Source: HGM13862 sp031553915
GTDB taxonomy: Bacteria; Bacillota; Dehalobacteriia; UBA4068
DNA length: 47,522 bases
Assembly (NCBI GenBank): GCA_031553915.1
Contig: JAVBKT010000008.1
Span: 1-47,522 of the forward strand
Direction of reading: 5' to 3'
A model generated the notes under the pieces. That model saw nothing but the letters and a program-made list of their open reading frames with translations. It made no database searches and was not told the origin of the DNA. Each line of letters starts with the position of its first letter. Within the stretch, counting starts at the first letter, position 1. Below, piece by piece: positions 15,822 through 24,473 of this stretch. Both the position numbers and the translations under genes were made by a program.

Positions 15822-16652
15822 TTAATAAGTAAAAAACCCTTGTCCGGACTTCCTCCCCAGATTGCCTTTATCTACCATCTGCATCAGCAAGGGATGCGGC
15901 AAATATTTATCATCCTCTGTTTGCTCATAAATGGTTTGCATAATCGAAAGGCAAATATCCAGCCCGATTAAATCTGCCAAAGCCAAAGGGCCAAGAGGAT
16001 GATTTGCCCCCAGTTTCATTGCGGTATCAATATCTAAAGCAGAAGCAGTGCCTGCCGCTAAAATGCCAATAGCTTCATTGATCATCGGAATTAAAATGCG
16101 GTTTACCACAAACCCCGGGGAATCTTTAACTTCAATAGGCGTTTTGCCAATAGCAAGGGCAATGTTTTTTATTGTTGTAATCGCATCTTTTGGGGTATCC
16201 GGAGTAATGATTATTTCCACTAGCTTCATCACCGGCGCTGGGTTAAAAAAATGCATGCCAATTATGGGTCTTGGCAAATTTTTGTTGAGATCTATGAGCG
16301 AAAGCGAAGAAGTATTCGTAGCAAAAATAGTCTCTTTGTGGCAAATTTGTGCCATTGTACAAAAAATCGCCCGCTTTAAATCTTTTTGCTCAGCAATGGC
16401 TTCAATGATTAATTCGCAATCAGCAAAATTTTCTTTATCGCAGACGATAATTCTATCTAAGACTGTACTTACCTTATTTTCACTAAAAGACTCTTTTGCC
16501 GCTAGCTTAAAAAGCGCTTTTTCTATTTTTTCTTTGCTAGCCTTAGCATAGTCTATCTCCAAATCACATAAAAACACATCATGCTCATGCATAGCAAAAA
16601 CCTGAGCAATCCCACTACCCATAGTCCCTGCACCAATAATGCCAACTTTCAC
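15822..16652 (-). CDS. hbd: 3-hydroxybutyryl-CoA dehydrogenase
   Basis: This 276-residue enzyme would interconvert (S)-3-hydroxybutyryl-CoA and acetoacetyl-CoA with NAD(H). It has the N-terminal dinucleotide motif GIIGAGTMGSGIAQ, an NTSSLSL stretch, the catalytic His in GMHFFNPAPVM, the DSPGFVVNRIL segment and a C-terminal helical domain ending RKSGQGFFTY. I start it at a GTG preceded by AAGGGGTGA, which gives the usual length; an upstream in-frame start would add a 21-residue stretch overlapping the thiolase gene. It is the last gene of the four-gene acetoacetyl-CoA operon, 14 bases after the thiolase stop. Confidence 0.95.
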   Translation of the reverse strand: MKVGIIGAGTMGSGIAQVFAMHEHDVFLCDLEIDYAKASKEKIEKALFKLAAKESFSENKVSTVLDRIIVCDKENFADCELIIEAIAEQKDLKRAIFCTMAQICHKETIFATNTSSLSLIDLNKNLPRPIIGMHFFNPAPVMKLVEIIITPDTPKDAITTIKNIALAIGKTPIEVKDSPGFVVNRILIPMINEAIGILAAGTASALDIDTAMKLGANHPLGPLALADLIGLDICLSIMQTIYEQTEDDKYLPHPLLMQMVDKGNLGRKSGQGFFTY

Positions 16653-16666
16653 TGCTATCACCCCTT

Positions 16667-17842
16667 CTATATATTGTCTACCACCAAAGCCATACCCATA
16701 CCTCCCCCAATGCAAAGGCTAGCAAGGCCATATCTAATCTTTCGTTTTTTCATCTCATGAATGAGGGTTACCACTATCCTTGCTCCGGAGGCGCCAATGG
16801 GATGCCCCAAAGCAATCGCGCCGCCATTGACATTGACAATATCAGGGGGAAGAGCAAGCTCCCGCATTACCGCAAGTGATTGAACGGCAAAAGCTTCGTT
16901 TAATTCCACTAAACCTATTTGTTGCCGGGTAAGCCCCGCATGCAAAAGCGCTTTATTAATTGCTTCTACCGGACCCATGCCCATGAAGGTTGGGTCAACT
17001 CCTGCATGTCCCCAGCCGATTATTTTCGCCATAGGAATAATATTATTCTCGCGCACGGCTGTCTCTGAAACTAGGATGAGGGCAGCTGCGCCATCATTAA
17101 TACCCGAAGAATTACCTGCGGTCACCGAGCCGTCTTGTTTAAAGGCAGTCTTTAATTTTGCCAAGGCTGATAAATTGGTATCTCTTACATATTCATCTAC
17201 ACAAAATGACTTTTTTTCTTTTTTAATAGTGATTTCTATCGGAATAATTTCGTCAGCAAATTTGTTTTCGGCAAGAGCAATTTTCGCTTTTTCTTGAGAA
17301 TTAAGAGCAAAAATATCCTGCTCTTCCCTGCTGATTTGCCATTTTTCGCTAATATTTTCTGCGGTCATGCCCATATGACAATCATTAAATGCATCCCATA
17401 AGCCGTCTTTAATCAGGCTATCTATCATAGTGATATGATTTATTTTCGCTCCAAAACGAGCTTCTGGCACAAGATATGGCGCTTGTGACATATTTTCTGC
17501 ACCGCCCACAGCAAAAATATTGCCATCCCCTGCGAGAATCGCGCGCGCCCCCTCCACTATAGCTTTCATGCCTGAGCCGCATACCATATTGATGGTGGTG
17601 GCAGGAATCGTGGTTGGCAGCCCTGCTTTAAGCGCTATTTGCCGGCTGATATTTTGTCCTAAGCCTGCGCCCAGGACGTTCCCAAAGATGACCTCATCTA
17701 TTTTGCCGGGGGTGATACCAGCGCGCTTGCTCGCATAAGCCAAACAGGCCGCTCCCAAATCAACGGCGCAAATATCTTTAAGACTACCCCCAAAAGAACC
17801 TATGGCAGTACGATAGCCTGCCGCAATATAAATATTATCCAT
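16667..17842 (-). CDS. thlA: Acetyl-CoA C-acetyltransferase (thiolase)
   Basis: This 391-residue enzyme condenses two acetyl-CoA to acetoacetyl-CoA, or the reverse. Acyl-carrying Cys88 is in NMVCGSGMKA, there is the GGAENMSQAPYL substrate loop, the active-site His is in GGAIALGHPIGASG and the second Cys in LCIGGGMG near the end. The length is normal for biosynthetic-type thiolases. It lies third in the operon, 12 bases after the SDR reductase and 14 before hbd. Confidence 0.96.
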   Translation of the reverse strand: MDNIYIAAGYRTAIGSFGGSLKDICAVDLGAACLAYASKRAGITPGKIDEVIFGNVLGAGLGQNISRQIALKAGLPTTIPATTINMVCGSGMKAIVEGARAILAGDGNIFAVGGAENMSQAPYLVPEARFGAKINHITMIDSLIKDGLWDAFNDCHMGMTAENISEKWQISREEQDIFALNSQEKAKIALAENKFADEIIPIEITIKKEKKSFCVDEYVRDTNLSALAKLKTAFKQDGSVTAGNSSGINDGAAALILVSETAVRENNIIPMAKIIGWGHAGVDPTFMGMGPVEAINKALLHAGLTRQQIGLVELNEAFAVQSLAVMRELALPPDIVNVNGGAIALGHPIGASGARIVVTLIHEMKKRKIRYGLASLCIGGGMGMALVVDNI

Positions 17843-17854
17843 GTTCGTCTCCTT

Positions 17855-18574
17855 CTACAGGCGCATGCCGCCATCAACCTGCAAGACATGCCCGGTAATA
17901 TACGATGCATCATCGCTGGCCAAAAAAAGCGCGGCTTTGGCAATTTCTTCCGGCCCTCCTAACCTGCCGAGCATAGTCATTGCGGCAAATTTATCCAGCA
18001 GCTCTTGGGGTACGGTGCTCAAAATATCGGTCATGATATACCCCGGGGCAATTGCATTCACTCTGACCTTGGCGCCTTTCATCGCAAACTCTTTAGCCCA
18101 GGTTTTGCTTAAGCCAATGACTGCTGCTTTGGTTGCGGCATAATTCGCCTGACCAATATTACCAAAAAGACCAACTACCGAGGAAATATTGATGATAGAC
18201 CCACTACCCATCTCCTGCATATGCGGACCAATATGCCTTGTTAAATTAAAGATGCCGTTTAAATTAACATCTATCACCTGCTGCCACATTTTGTCAGTCA
18301 TTTTACGGGTTAGGGCATCCTTGGTAATCCCCGCATTATTAACAAGAATATCTATTTTTTGATATTTGTCTATGGCATAGGCAGCAAATGTTGCGCATGC
18401 TTCTTTGTCTCTCACATCCAAATGATAGCCTTCTATTGCTTTGTTTACATAGCTTAATTCGTTGAAATCCGCAGCAATAACCTTTGCTCCCTGCGCAGCG
18501 AATAATAAGGCCATATGCTTGCCAATACCTTTAGCGCCTCCGGTAATAATTGCGGTTTTATCCTTTAGCCTCAT
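17855..18574 (-). CDS. Acetoacetyl-CoA or 3-oxoacyl reductase (SDR, FabG/PhaB type)
   Basis: This 239-residue short-chain dehydrogenase has the cofactor motif TGGAKGIG (11-18), NNAG at 79-82, catalytic Ser132, and Tyr145-x3-Lys149 in YAATK. Asp36 at the end of the second strand favours NAD(H) over NADP(H). The context (CoA transferase, thiolase and Hbd in the same operon) suggests the substrate is acetoacetyl-CoA or (R)-3-hydroxybutyryl-CoA rather than an ACP thioester. The ATG is preceded by GGGAGG with 8 bases between, and it lies 13 bases after the CoA transferase stop. A housekeeping FabG role cannot be excluded from sequence alone. Confidence 0.85.
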   Translation of the reverse strand: MRLKDKTAIITGGAKGIGKHMALLFAAQGAKVIAADFNELSYVNKAIEGYHLDVRDKEACATFAAYAIDKYQKIDILVNNAGITKDALTRKMTDKMWQQVIDVNLNGIFNLTRHIGPHMQEMGSGSIINISSVVGLFGNIGQANYAATKAAVIGLSKTWAKEFAMKGAKVRVNAIAPGYIMTDILSTVPQELLDKFAAMTMLGRLGGPEEIAKAALFLASDDASYITGHVLQVDGGMRL

Positions 18575-18587
18575 TATTCTTACCTCC

Positions 18588-20135
18588 CTAAAATACTCCC
18601 ATTTTTCCTTCGCTAAACAGCCGTTTATCCATAAGCTGATAATCTTCAATAATCGGCATAAAATCCATTTGCCCTAAGATATCCTTTTCCAAATCTATAC
18701 CTGGGGCTATTTCTATCAATCGCAAGCCTTTTTTCGTCAAGGCAAATACTGCGCGCTCTGTAACATACAGGACTTTTTGGGTAGTATCTTTGGCATAAGT
18801 GCCACTAAAAGTAATTTGCTCCACCTCTTGGAGAAATTTTTTAATTTTACCTTCCTCAATAATTTTGAGCTTTCCCTGCTCTACTTTAATTTTCAACCCG
18901 CCCGCAGTAAAAGTACCGCAAAAGACAACCTTTTTTGCATTTTGCGAAATATTGATAAACCCGCCGCAACCGGCAATCTTCGTGCCAAATTTACTGACAT
19001 TAATATTGCCAAAGCTGTCTGTTTGCGCTAAACCTAAATAAGCGATATCCAAACCGCCCCCATCATAAAAATCAAACTGACTGGCTTGATCAAGAATACA
19101 GTCAGGATTAGTGGTCACACCAAAATCCGCGCCGCCGGCGGGGATTCCGCCATTGGTGCCAGCTTCAGTGGTAAGTACCATCCCTTCTAATCCTTCTTCC
19201 GCCGCAATGGCTGCCACACCTTCCGGCATACCAATACCCAAATTAGTGACCATATCCGGTGCCAGCTCCATGGCTGCCCTGCGCACGACGATTTTTCTTT
19301 CATCCAAGGGCAAAGGAGGAATAGTGCTTAAAGGAACCCTTATTTCTCCGCTGTAGGCAGGGTTATAGGCTGTGCCAAATGTCTGCATATGATGTTTTGG
19401 GTCAGAAATAACTAAAGCGTCAACATAAATCCCGGGGATATATACCTCTCTTGCCTTGATAGTTTGATACTCCACTACCCTCTCCACCTGGACAATAACC
19501 TTACCACCGCTATTTTTGGCTGCTTGTGCCATTGCTAATGCATCCGCGGTTATCCCTTCCTTGCAAAAAGTACAATTGCCTTTGGTGTCAGCATAAGTAG
19601 CTCTGATTATCGCCACATCAATCGGTAAACTGGGGTAGAATAATTTTTCTTCGTCATTAATAGTAAGGAGCTGCACGATATCTCCTGCTGCTCTTGCTTT
19701 GTCATTTAGCTTGCCGCCTTCCAGGCGCGGATCCACAAATGTTTTCAAGCCAACATGAGTAATAACACCGGGTTTACCTGCGGCGATATCCCGAAAAAGA
19801 TGGGAAATCACCCCTTGCGGCAAATTATAGGCTGCAACCTTATTTTGCAAAGCCAACTCTTGGAGACGTGGAACCAAACCCCAATGCCCGCCGATGATTC
19901 GTGACACTAATCCCGGCTCTCCTAGATGATTCAAGCCACGCTCTTTACCATCTCCTTGACCTGCGGCAAAAATAATGCTTAAATTAGCCGGGGAACCCGT
20001 ACGCAAAAAAACATCTTGAATGGTAAGGGTAATTTCTTCCGGATGCGCAGCGCCCACAAAACCACCGAAAGCAAGGGTATCCCCATCATGAATATATGTC
20101 CTAACAGCTTCTTCTCCCGAGATGATTGTTGGCAT
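18588..20135 (-). CDS. Acyl-CoA:acetate/3-ketoacid CoA transferase (YdiF/AtoDA fusion type)
   Basis: This 515-residue single-chain family I CoA transferase joins the two halves found separately in AtoD and AtoA. The N-terminal half (about 1-250) contains GGFVGAAHPEEI and an AAGQGDGKERGLNHL loop. The C-terminal half (about 280-510) contains NLGIGMPEGV and the catalytic Glu in LTTEAGTNGG, then GCGGFINIS. It would move CoA between acetyl- or another acyl-CoA and acetoacetate, 3-hydroxybutyrate or a related acid. GAGGAGGG lies before the ATG. It is the first gene of the operon, divergent from the LysR gene, whose protein probably controls it. Confidence 0.93.
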   Translation of the reverse strand: MPTIISGEEAVRTYIHDGDTLAFGGFVGAAHPEEITLTIQDVFLRTGSPANLSIIFAAGQGDGKERGLNHLGEPGLVSRIIGGHWGLVPRLQELALQNKVAAYNLPQGVISHLFRDIAAGKPGVITHVGLKTFVDPRLEGGKLNDKARAAGDIVQLLTINDEEKLFYPSLPIDVAIIRATYADTKGNCTFCKEGITADALAMAQAAKNSGGKVIVQVERVVEYQTIKAREVYIPGIYVDALVISDPKHHMQTFGTAYNPAYSGEIRVPLSTIPPLPLDERKIVVRRAAMELAPDMVTNLGIGMPEGVAAIAAEEGLEGMVLTTEAGTNGGIPAGGADFGVTTNPDCILDQASQFDFYDGGGLDIAYLGLAQTDSFGNINVSKFGTKIAGCGGFINISQNAKKVVFCGTFTAGGLKIKVEQGKLKIIEEGKIKKFLQEVEQITFSGTYAKDTTQKVLYVTERAVFALTKKGLRLIEIAPGIDLEKDILGQMDFMPIIEDYQLMDKRLFSEGKMGVF

Positions 20136-20203
20136 ATAAGACCCTCCTCACAAGGAATAGTTATTGGTTTTTATGTAATAAGTGTACGACGCCAAAACGC
20201 CTA

Positions 20204-20247
20204 AAGTAAAATACTTAATTGCTATGCACCTATTACTCAAAGTAATA
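20204..20247. promoter_or_regulatory. Two inverted repeats between the CoA-transferase operon and lysR
   Basis: AAGTA-AAA-TACTT (20204-20216) and TATTACT-CAA-AGTAATA (20231-20247) are both perfect and share AGTA/TACT half-sites. The second includes a T-N11-A core as expected for LysR-type proteins. A possible minus-strand promoter, TTACTT-N17-TACACT, overlaps the first repeat. This is the likely control region for both divergent units. Confidence 0.6.
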
Positions 20248-20311
20248 GAACTTGCATTTTTGATGGTTTTCATCTACACTTATGCTAATTATAACAAGGG
20301 GGGCTATTCCT

Positions 20312-21205
20312 ATGGATTTGCAGCATTTACGCTATTATGTGGAAATTGTCAAAAGCAAAAGCTTTACCAAGGCTGCAGAAAACCTTGTGGTAACGCAACC
20401 AATGTTAACTCGCGTGATTAAGCAGCTTGAAGACGAACTAGGCGTAAAACTTATTGAGCGCACCAGTAAATACTTTTGTACCACTGATGTGGGAGAAGTC
20501 CTTTATCAACAAGCGTCAGAGCTTTTACATCGCTTTATGGATATTTATCATAATATCGATGATATCAAATCCGCCAGCAGTGGTGAAGTACGCTTGAGCA
20601 CTCCCGGAGTTTTATTGGATATGTATTTTCCCAAGCTATTAAAAAACTTTTATCAAATCAATCCCCAGATCAATATCAGTATTGTCGAAGAAGGATCTAA
20701 ACTGACTGTGGAATCGGTGATGAATGAATCTGCTGATTTAGGCTTTGTGATGGTTCCAGTATCACATATGTCAAACCTCATCTGTGATATTATTATCCAA
20801 AGCGAATGTAAGCTGGTTGTTTCAAAATACCATCCCTTATCCCAAAGAGAATCCGTACAAATCAAGGAATTAGAATATGAGCGCTTTATTACTTTTAGTG
20901 ATACTTCAACTTTGCATGATTCTTTTATTAATCTTTGCCAAACAGAAGGGTTTACCCCCCGTATCGCATATAAAAGCCTCATGCCCAATTTTGTTTTTGA
21001 AATGGTTTCTCATCAGCTATGTGTGGCAATACAGCCGATACCCATCATCAACCGCTATCTTTCTCCTGATTTGGTTGCCATTCCTTTTAACCCCAAGATC
21101 AGTTGGGACATTGCCGTGATACGCAAAAAGGAACGCTACCAGTCCTATGCTTCCTCGCAACTGTTGGCATTTGTGGTTGAATATTTTCACACCTTGGAAT
21201 TATAA
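20312..21205 (+). CDS. LysR-family transcription regulator
   Basis: This 297-residue regulator has an N-terminal winged helix (MDLQHLRYYVEIVKSKSF, then AAENLVVTQPMLTRVIKQLEDELGVKLIER) and a periplasmic-binding-like effector domain (about 90-295, starting GEVRLSTPGVLLD). It most resembles the CatM/CynR style of LysR protein that senses small organic acids. The ATG follows AAGGGGGGC by 7 bases. It is divergent from the acetoacetyl-CoA operon and directly upstream of the amidohydrolase unit, so it probably regulates both. The effector is unknown; an acyl-CoA or acid of the pathway is a reasonable guess. Confidence 0.93.
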   Translation: MDLQHLRYYVEIVKSKSFTKAAENLVVTQPMLTRVIKQLEDELGVKLIERTSKYFCTTDVGEVLYQQASELLHRFMDIYHNIDDIKSASSGEVRLSTPGVLLDMYFPKLLKNFYQINPQINISIVEEGSKLTVESVMNESADLGFVMVPVSHMSNLICDIIIQSECKLVVSKYHPLSQRESVQIKELEYERFITFSDTSTLHDSFINLCQTEGFTPRIAYKSLMPNFVFEMVSHQLCVAIQPIPIINRYLSPDLVAIPFNPKISWDIAVIRKKERYQSYASSQLLAFVVEYFHTLEL

Positions 21206-21235
21206 AACAATAAAATAAAAACCAATAAAAAAACA

Positions 21236-21267
21236 TCCAAAAACTGCTAATTATAGCAGTTTTTGGA
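21236..21267. terminator. Hairpin after lysR
   Basis: TCCAAAAACTGCT and AGCAGTTTTTGGA form a perfect 13-bp stem with a 6-base loop. The plus-strand T-run is poor (TTATTC), while the minus-strand side has a run of seven T. It probably ends lysR transcription. Confidence 0.6.
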
Positions 21268-21314
21268 TTATTCAGATTAGTCTATAACTTTTGGTAATGG
21301 ATACTAAGGATATA

Positions 21315-21325
21315 AAGTATTTTAC
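21315..21325. promoter_or_regulatory. Copy of the AGTA/TACT motif upstream of the amidohydrolase gene
   Basis: AAGTATTTTAC is the exact reverse complement of GTAAAATACTT at 20206-20216 in the lysR/CoA-transferase control region. It lies about 160 bases before the amidohydrolase start. It may be a site for the LysR protein. The rest of the 21206-21485 gap shows no confident promoter. Confidence 0.4.
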
Positions 21326-21485
21326 ATTACAGAATTGTCTTTATATACTTAAACCATCAAAATGATGCTGTACATATCTACACTTCTGGCGATGGTTTAA
21401 GAAAGGGGGTTGACAGCAATATACTGCTATGAACATCTGAACCCTTTTGGAGGTTTTAAACACTAAAAAATAGGAGGAGCATTTT

Positions 21486-23027
21486 ATGAAAGCATTTATT
21501 AATGGAAAATTTGTTTCTTGTGAAGAAAACAATCGTTTCTTTAGCGTCCTCGTGGAAGAAGATGGTAAAATCGTCTTTACCGGAGATTCCTTGCCTGACA
21601 AATATAAAGACGCGGAAAAAACAGATCTCAAAAACCGCCGCGTGACCCCTTGCTTTAATGACACTCATCTACATTATTTTTTATCTTGCGTATATAAATG
21701 TGATGTGCGTGGACTTACCACCTTTGATCAAATCATCAGTTATATCCAGGAATGGGAAAAACAGGATACCCGTGAAATTATTTTTGGCATCGGGCTTTCT
21801 TCAGTGCCGATGAAAGAAGGCGCATTGCCGACAAAAGAAGTGCTTGACCGGGCGACAAAAAGACCCCTCTTCCTCATGAAATGGGATTTCCACGCTTGCG
21901 TAGTTAATAGTGCAATGTTAGATCGTCTCCCTGATTATGTTAAAGCCAAACCCGGCATTAACTATGATACCGGCTACATAGATACTGAGGCTTTCCAACA
22001 ATTAATGGCTTTTGCCACTGAATTTGCCTTAAAAGATACCCCATATATTGAACAACAATCCCTAAACCTTGCGGATACTCTTTGCCGGATGGGTATCAAC
22101 ACTATTCACTGCGGGGAAGGTCTGGATTTAGAAAACCTCACTGATATTAATCTGGTGGAAAGCTTAACCCAAAATATGCCTTTTAAAGTGATTATGTGGA
22201 ACGAAATCCTTGATGAAGTGCGTGTCAAAAAACGCGGTATGCCGCGAATTGGCGCTTGCGGCTTAGCAATGTTGGATGGCGCCTATCCTACCGAAGACGC
22301 ATATTTAAGACGTCCGTATAATAATAACCCTGATAACTATGGGTGGAAGCGTTATGATCAGGAATTCATCAATGATTGGGCTATCCGTTCCAACCGCGCC
22401 GGGCTGCAAATATCTTCCCATGCCATTGGCGACGGAGCTATTGATCAATTGATCACTGCGCTTGAAGCAGCGCTTGCAGATACGCCAAGAGAAGATCACC
22501 GACATATGGTGCTTCATGCTTGCATGTTGGAGCCGGATCTTTTGGAACGCTGCGCCAAAAACAATATTTATTGCTGCATTCAATCCTCTTTCCTCACCGT
22601 ACCGGAAGATTCCATTGAGTTCGAAGAAGGATTGCTGGGCGAACGTTTTTATGATTTCTACCCTTTAAGAGAAATGCTAGATGCAGGGATTACCTTCGGC
22701 AACGGCTCAGACCGTCCTTGCACCATTTCTTCACCAATTGATAGCATTCATGCCTGCTGCAACCATATTAATCCTAAGCATAATATTACTGTTTTGGAGG
22801 CTTTAATGGCAAGCACCTTAAATGCAGCTAAGTTTTCTTTTGATGAAGATAACAGAGGCTCACTCAGCGTAGGCAAAGTTGCCGACTTCGTGGTTTTGGA
22901 TCAGGATATTTTTGAAATTCCAGTGGAAAATATCGATAAAACCAAAGTGGAACAAGTATATTATGGGGGTGAGCTCTATGAAGGAATAGATGCTTATTTC
23001 GCCAAAAAACTCCATTATATTAAATAG
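21486..23027 (+). CDS. Amidohydrolase family 3 (YtcJ-like) metal-dependent hydrolase
   Basis: This 513-residue protein belongs to the amidohydrolase superfamily. The N-terminal NDTHLH (about residues 58-63) gives two metal ligands, HAIGDGA and a further HACML supply histidines, and GNGSDRP carries the catalytic Asp. The C-terminal part GSLSVGKVADFVVLD is the returning beta-sandwich typical of these enzymes. YtcJ-like members hydrolyse amides or formamides of unknown identity. There is no signal peptide. AGGAGGAG precedes the ATG. It is followed after 74 bases by a multipass membrane protein, so uptake and hydrolysis of one compound is likely. The substrate cannot be told from sequence. Confidence 0.88.
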   Translation: MKAFINGKFVSCEENNRFFSVLVEEDGKIVFTGDSLPDKYKDAEKTDLKNRRVTPCFNDTHLHYFLSCVYKCDVRGLTTFDQIISYIQEWEKQDTREIIFGIGLSSVPMKEGALPTKEVLDRATKRPLFLMKWDFHACVVNSAMLDRLPDYVKAKPGINYDTGYIDTEAFQQLMAFATEFALKDTPYIEQQSLNLADTLCRMGINTIHCGEGLDLENLTDINLVESLTQNMPFKVIMWNEILDEVRVKKRGMPRIGACGLAMLDGAYPTEDAYLRRPYNNNPDNYGWKRYDQEFINDWAIRSNRAGLQISSHAIGDGAIDQLITALEAALADTPREDHRHMVLHACMLEPDLLERCAKNNIYCCIQSSFLTVPEDSIEFEEGLLGERFYDFYPLREMLDAGITFGNGSDRPCTISSPIDSIHACCNHINPKHNITVLEALMASTLNAAKFSFDEDNRGSLSVGKVADFVVLDQDIFEIPVENIDKTKVEQVYYGGELYEGIDAYFAKKLHYIK

Positions 23028-23040
23028 CTTTACAACAAAG

Positions 23041-23072
23041 AATGCGGGGGATATCTGATTATCTCCCGCATT
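23041..23072 (+). other. Hairpin between the amidohydrolase and membrane-protein genes
   Basis: AATGCGGGGGAT pairs with ATCTCCCGCATT (one G-T pair, 8-base loop). No T-run follows, so it is more likely an RNA-stability or processing hairpin inside a two-gene transcript than a terminator. Confidence 0.45.
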
Positions 23073-23101
23073 ACAATAACAAATAACGAGGGGGCCACAT
23101 A

Positions 23102-24346
23102 ATGGAAGACTCAATAAAAGAAGTAGATGTTAATGAAATAAAAAAAGAAACACAAAAAATCTCCAGAACAAAAATTCTACCGGCATTTATAATTGTTGTT
23201 GTTATCGCCGTTGGGCTGATGTTCCTTATGAATGCTTTGCAGCCCTCAATTATTGAATGGTCCACTAATAATAATGTCTTTTTCAGCTTTGGCGATATGA
23301 TGGCCGGCGCCCAGGAAGGCAGTTTTTTCTACCGTGTTATGTGGTATATTGGTGACATGACTGAAGGCGCTTTAGTCAAAACTGTTCCTGCCAGTATCGG
23401 CATGGTAATCATGGCATTAATCGCCTGTGCCCTGGAACGCAAAAAATCCCGTCATGCAGGAACCGGGGTCGGCGGCAACGGCAGAATCTTCCCTGCTATT
23501 TTAATCGGCTCTTTGATCAGCGCGGCGCTCTGCCAATTGATCTATGGCTCTTTTTTTAGCGCCGGGTGGATTCCTACTTTTACCCCATTTTTACTAGTAC
23601 CTGCTTATCTGATGTCTTTTGGCGCTAATGTGCAAAAAACGATTACAGCAATCATCCTTGGCGCCCTAATCCCCTTCCCCATCAGCTATGTGCTCATCTA
23701 CTATGTTGTCTTGCCTTTGCAGTTACCTTTATTCATTGGCAATGCTTTCGGGATGATGCTCGCTATTATCATTGGTACAGAAATCAGCCGCTTACTTCCA
23801 TGGATGATGAAAAAAGATGTAGTGCCTGCGCCTGCAGCTGAAACCATCGCTGCTCCAACGCCGGTTTACGGCAATAAATTTTTCGTGCGCCGTGTTTTTG
23901 CTGATACCAATGAGTTGGTCTTTTGGGGCAGCAATCTGGCTGGCATCGGTATGTATGTCGGAGCTACCGTTGCCTGGGTATTGAACCCAATGCACCCCAT
24001 CTATGGCCTTGGCAATTTTCCTATTATGCTTTGCGCGCAAGTCTGCTCCACTGCACTGGCAATTTTGATCTGGTATCCTAAATACGCTAAGACTGGTATT
24101 GCTTTTACCTTCCCCGGCATTGTCTTGACCTCTGCCATTGCCACCACTTATGCAAATGCATGGCAAATCATGATCCCCACTATCATCGTGGGAGCCCTCG
24201 TTTTTGCTCCTTTGCTTGAATGGATGCTCAAAGCGGTTAAATATAACGGCAGATGGCATGTGGCAACTTATGTGCTCTTTTCAATCGGTGCGGTGTGCAC
24301 CATTTGGGCAGTAATCGTCGCTAATCTGATCGCACCTTTTATCTAA
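23102..24346 (+). CDS. Multipass membrane protein, probable transporter; family not recognised
   Basis: This 414-residue protein starts with a charged cytoplasmic segment (about 1-25) and then has about ten hydrophobic segments. They are split by a hydrophilic, Pro/Ala-rich loop near residues 240-270. The halves differ, so it is not a simple inverted duplication I can prove. Glycine-rich stretches such as GTGVGGNGR lie in loops. I do not recognise a named permease family. GAGGGGG precedes the ATG. Its place behind an amidohydrolase and a LysR regulator suggests that it imports or exports the amidohydrolase substrate or product. Confidence 0.7.
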   Translation: MEDSIKEVDVNEIKKETQKISRTKILPAFIIVVVIAVGLMFLMNALQPSIIEWSTNNNVFFSFGDMMAGAQEGSFFYRVMWYIGDMTEGALVKTVPASIGMVIMALIACALERKKSRHAGTGVGGNGRIFPAILIGSLISAALCQLIYGSFFSAGWIPTFTPFLLVPAYLMSFGANVQKTITAIILGALIPFPISYVLIYYVVLPLQLPLFIGNAFGMMLAIIIGTEISRLLPWMMKKDVVPAPAAETIAAPTPVYGNKFFVRRVFADTNELVFWGSNLAGIGMYVGATVAWVLNPMHPIYGLGNFPIMLCAQVCSTALAILIWYPKYAKTGIAFTFPGIVLTSAIATTYANAWQIMIPTIIVGALVFAPLLEWMLKAVKYNGRWHVATYVLFSIGAVCTIWAVIVANLIAPFI

Positions 24347-24390
24347 AAAAACCATAAAAAATCTCTTAACAATAAACCGGTAAGAGATAG

Positions 24391-24447
24391 TATCCTGAAA
24401 TAATGATGGTGGACGATTTTTTCGTCCACCATCATTATTTCAGGATA
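24391..24447. terminator. 26-bp perfect hairpin between convergent genes
   Basis: Arms 24391-24416 and 24422-24447 are perfect complements around five T. No T-run follows on either strand, so it is not a textbook terminator, but its position between convergent genes suggests it stops or trims transcripts from both sides. A smaller hairpin, ATCTCTTA/TAAGAGAT (24361-24388), precedes it. Confidence 0.5.
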
Positions 24448-24473
24448 TAAAAATAGGCTTTTTTATTATGTAG

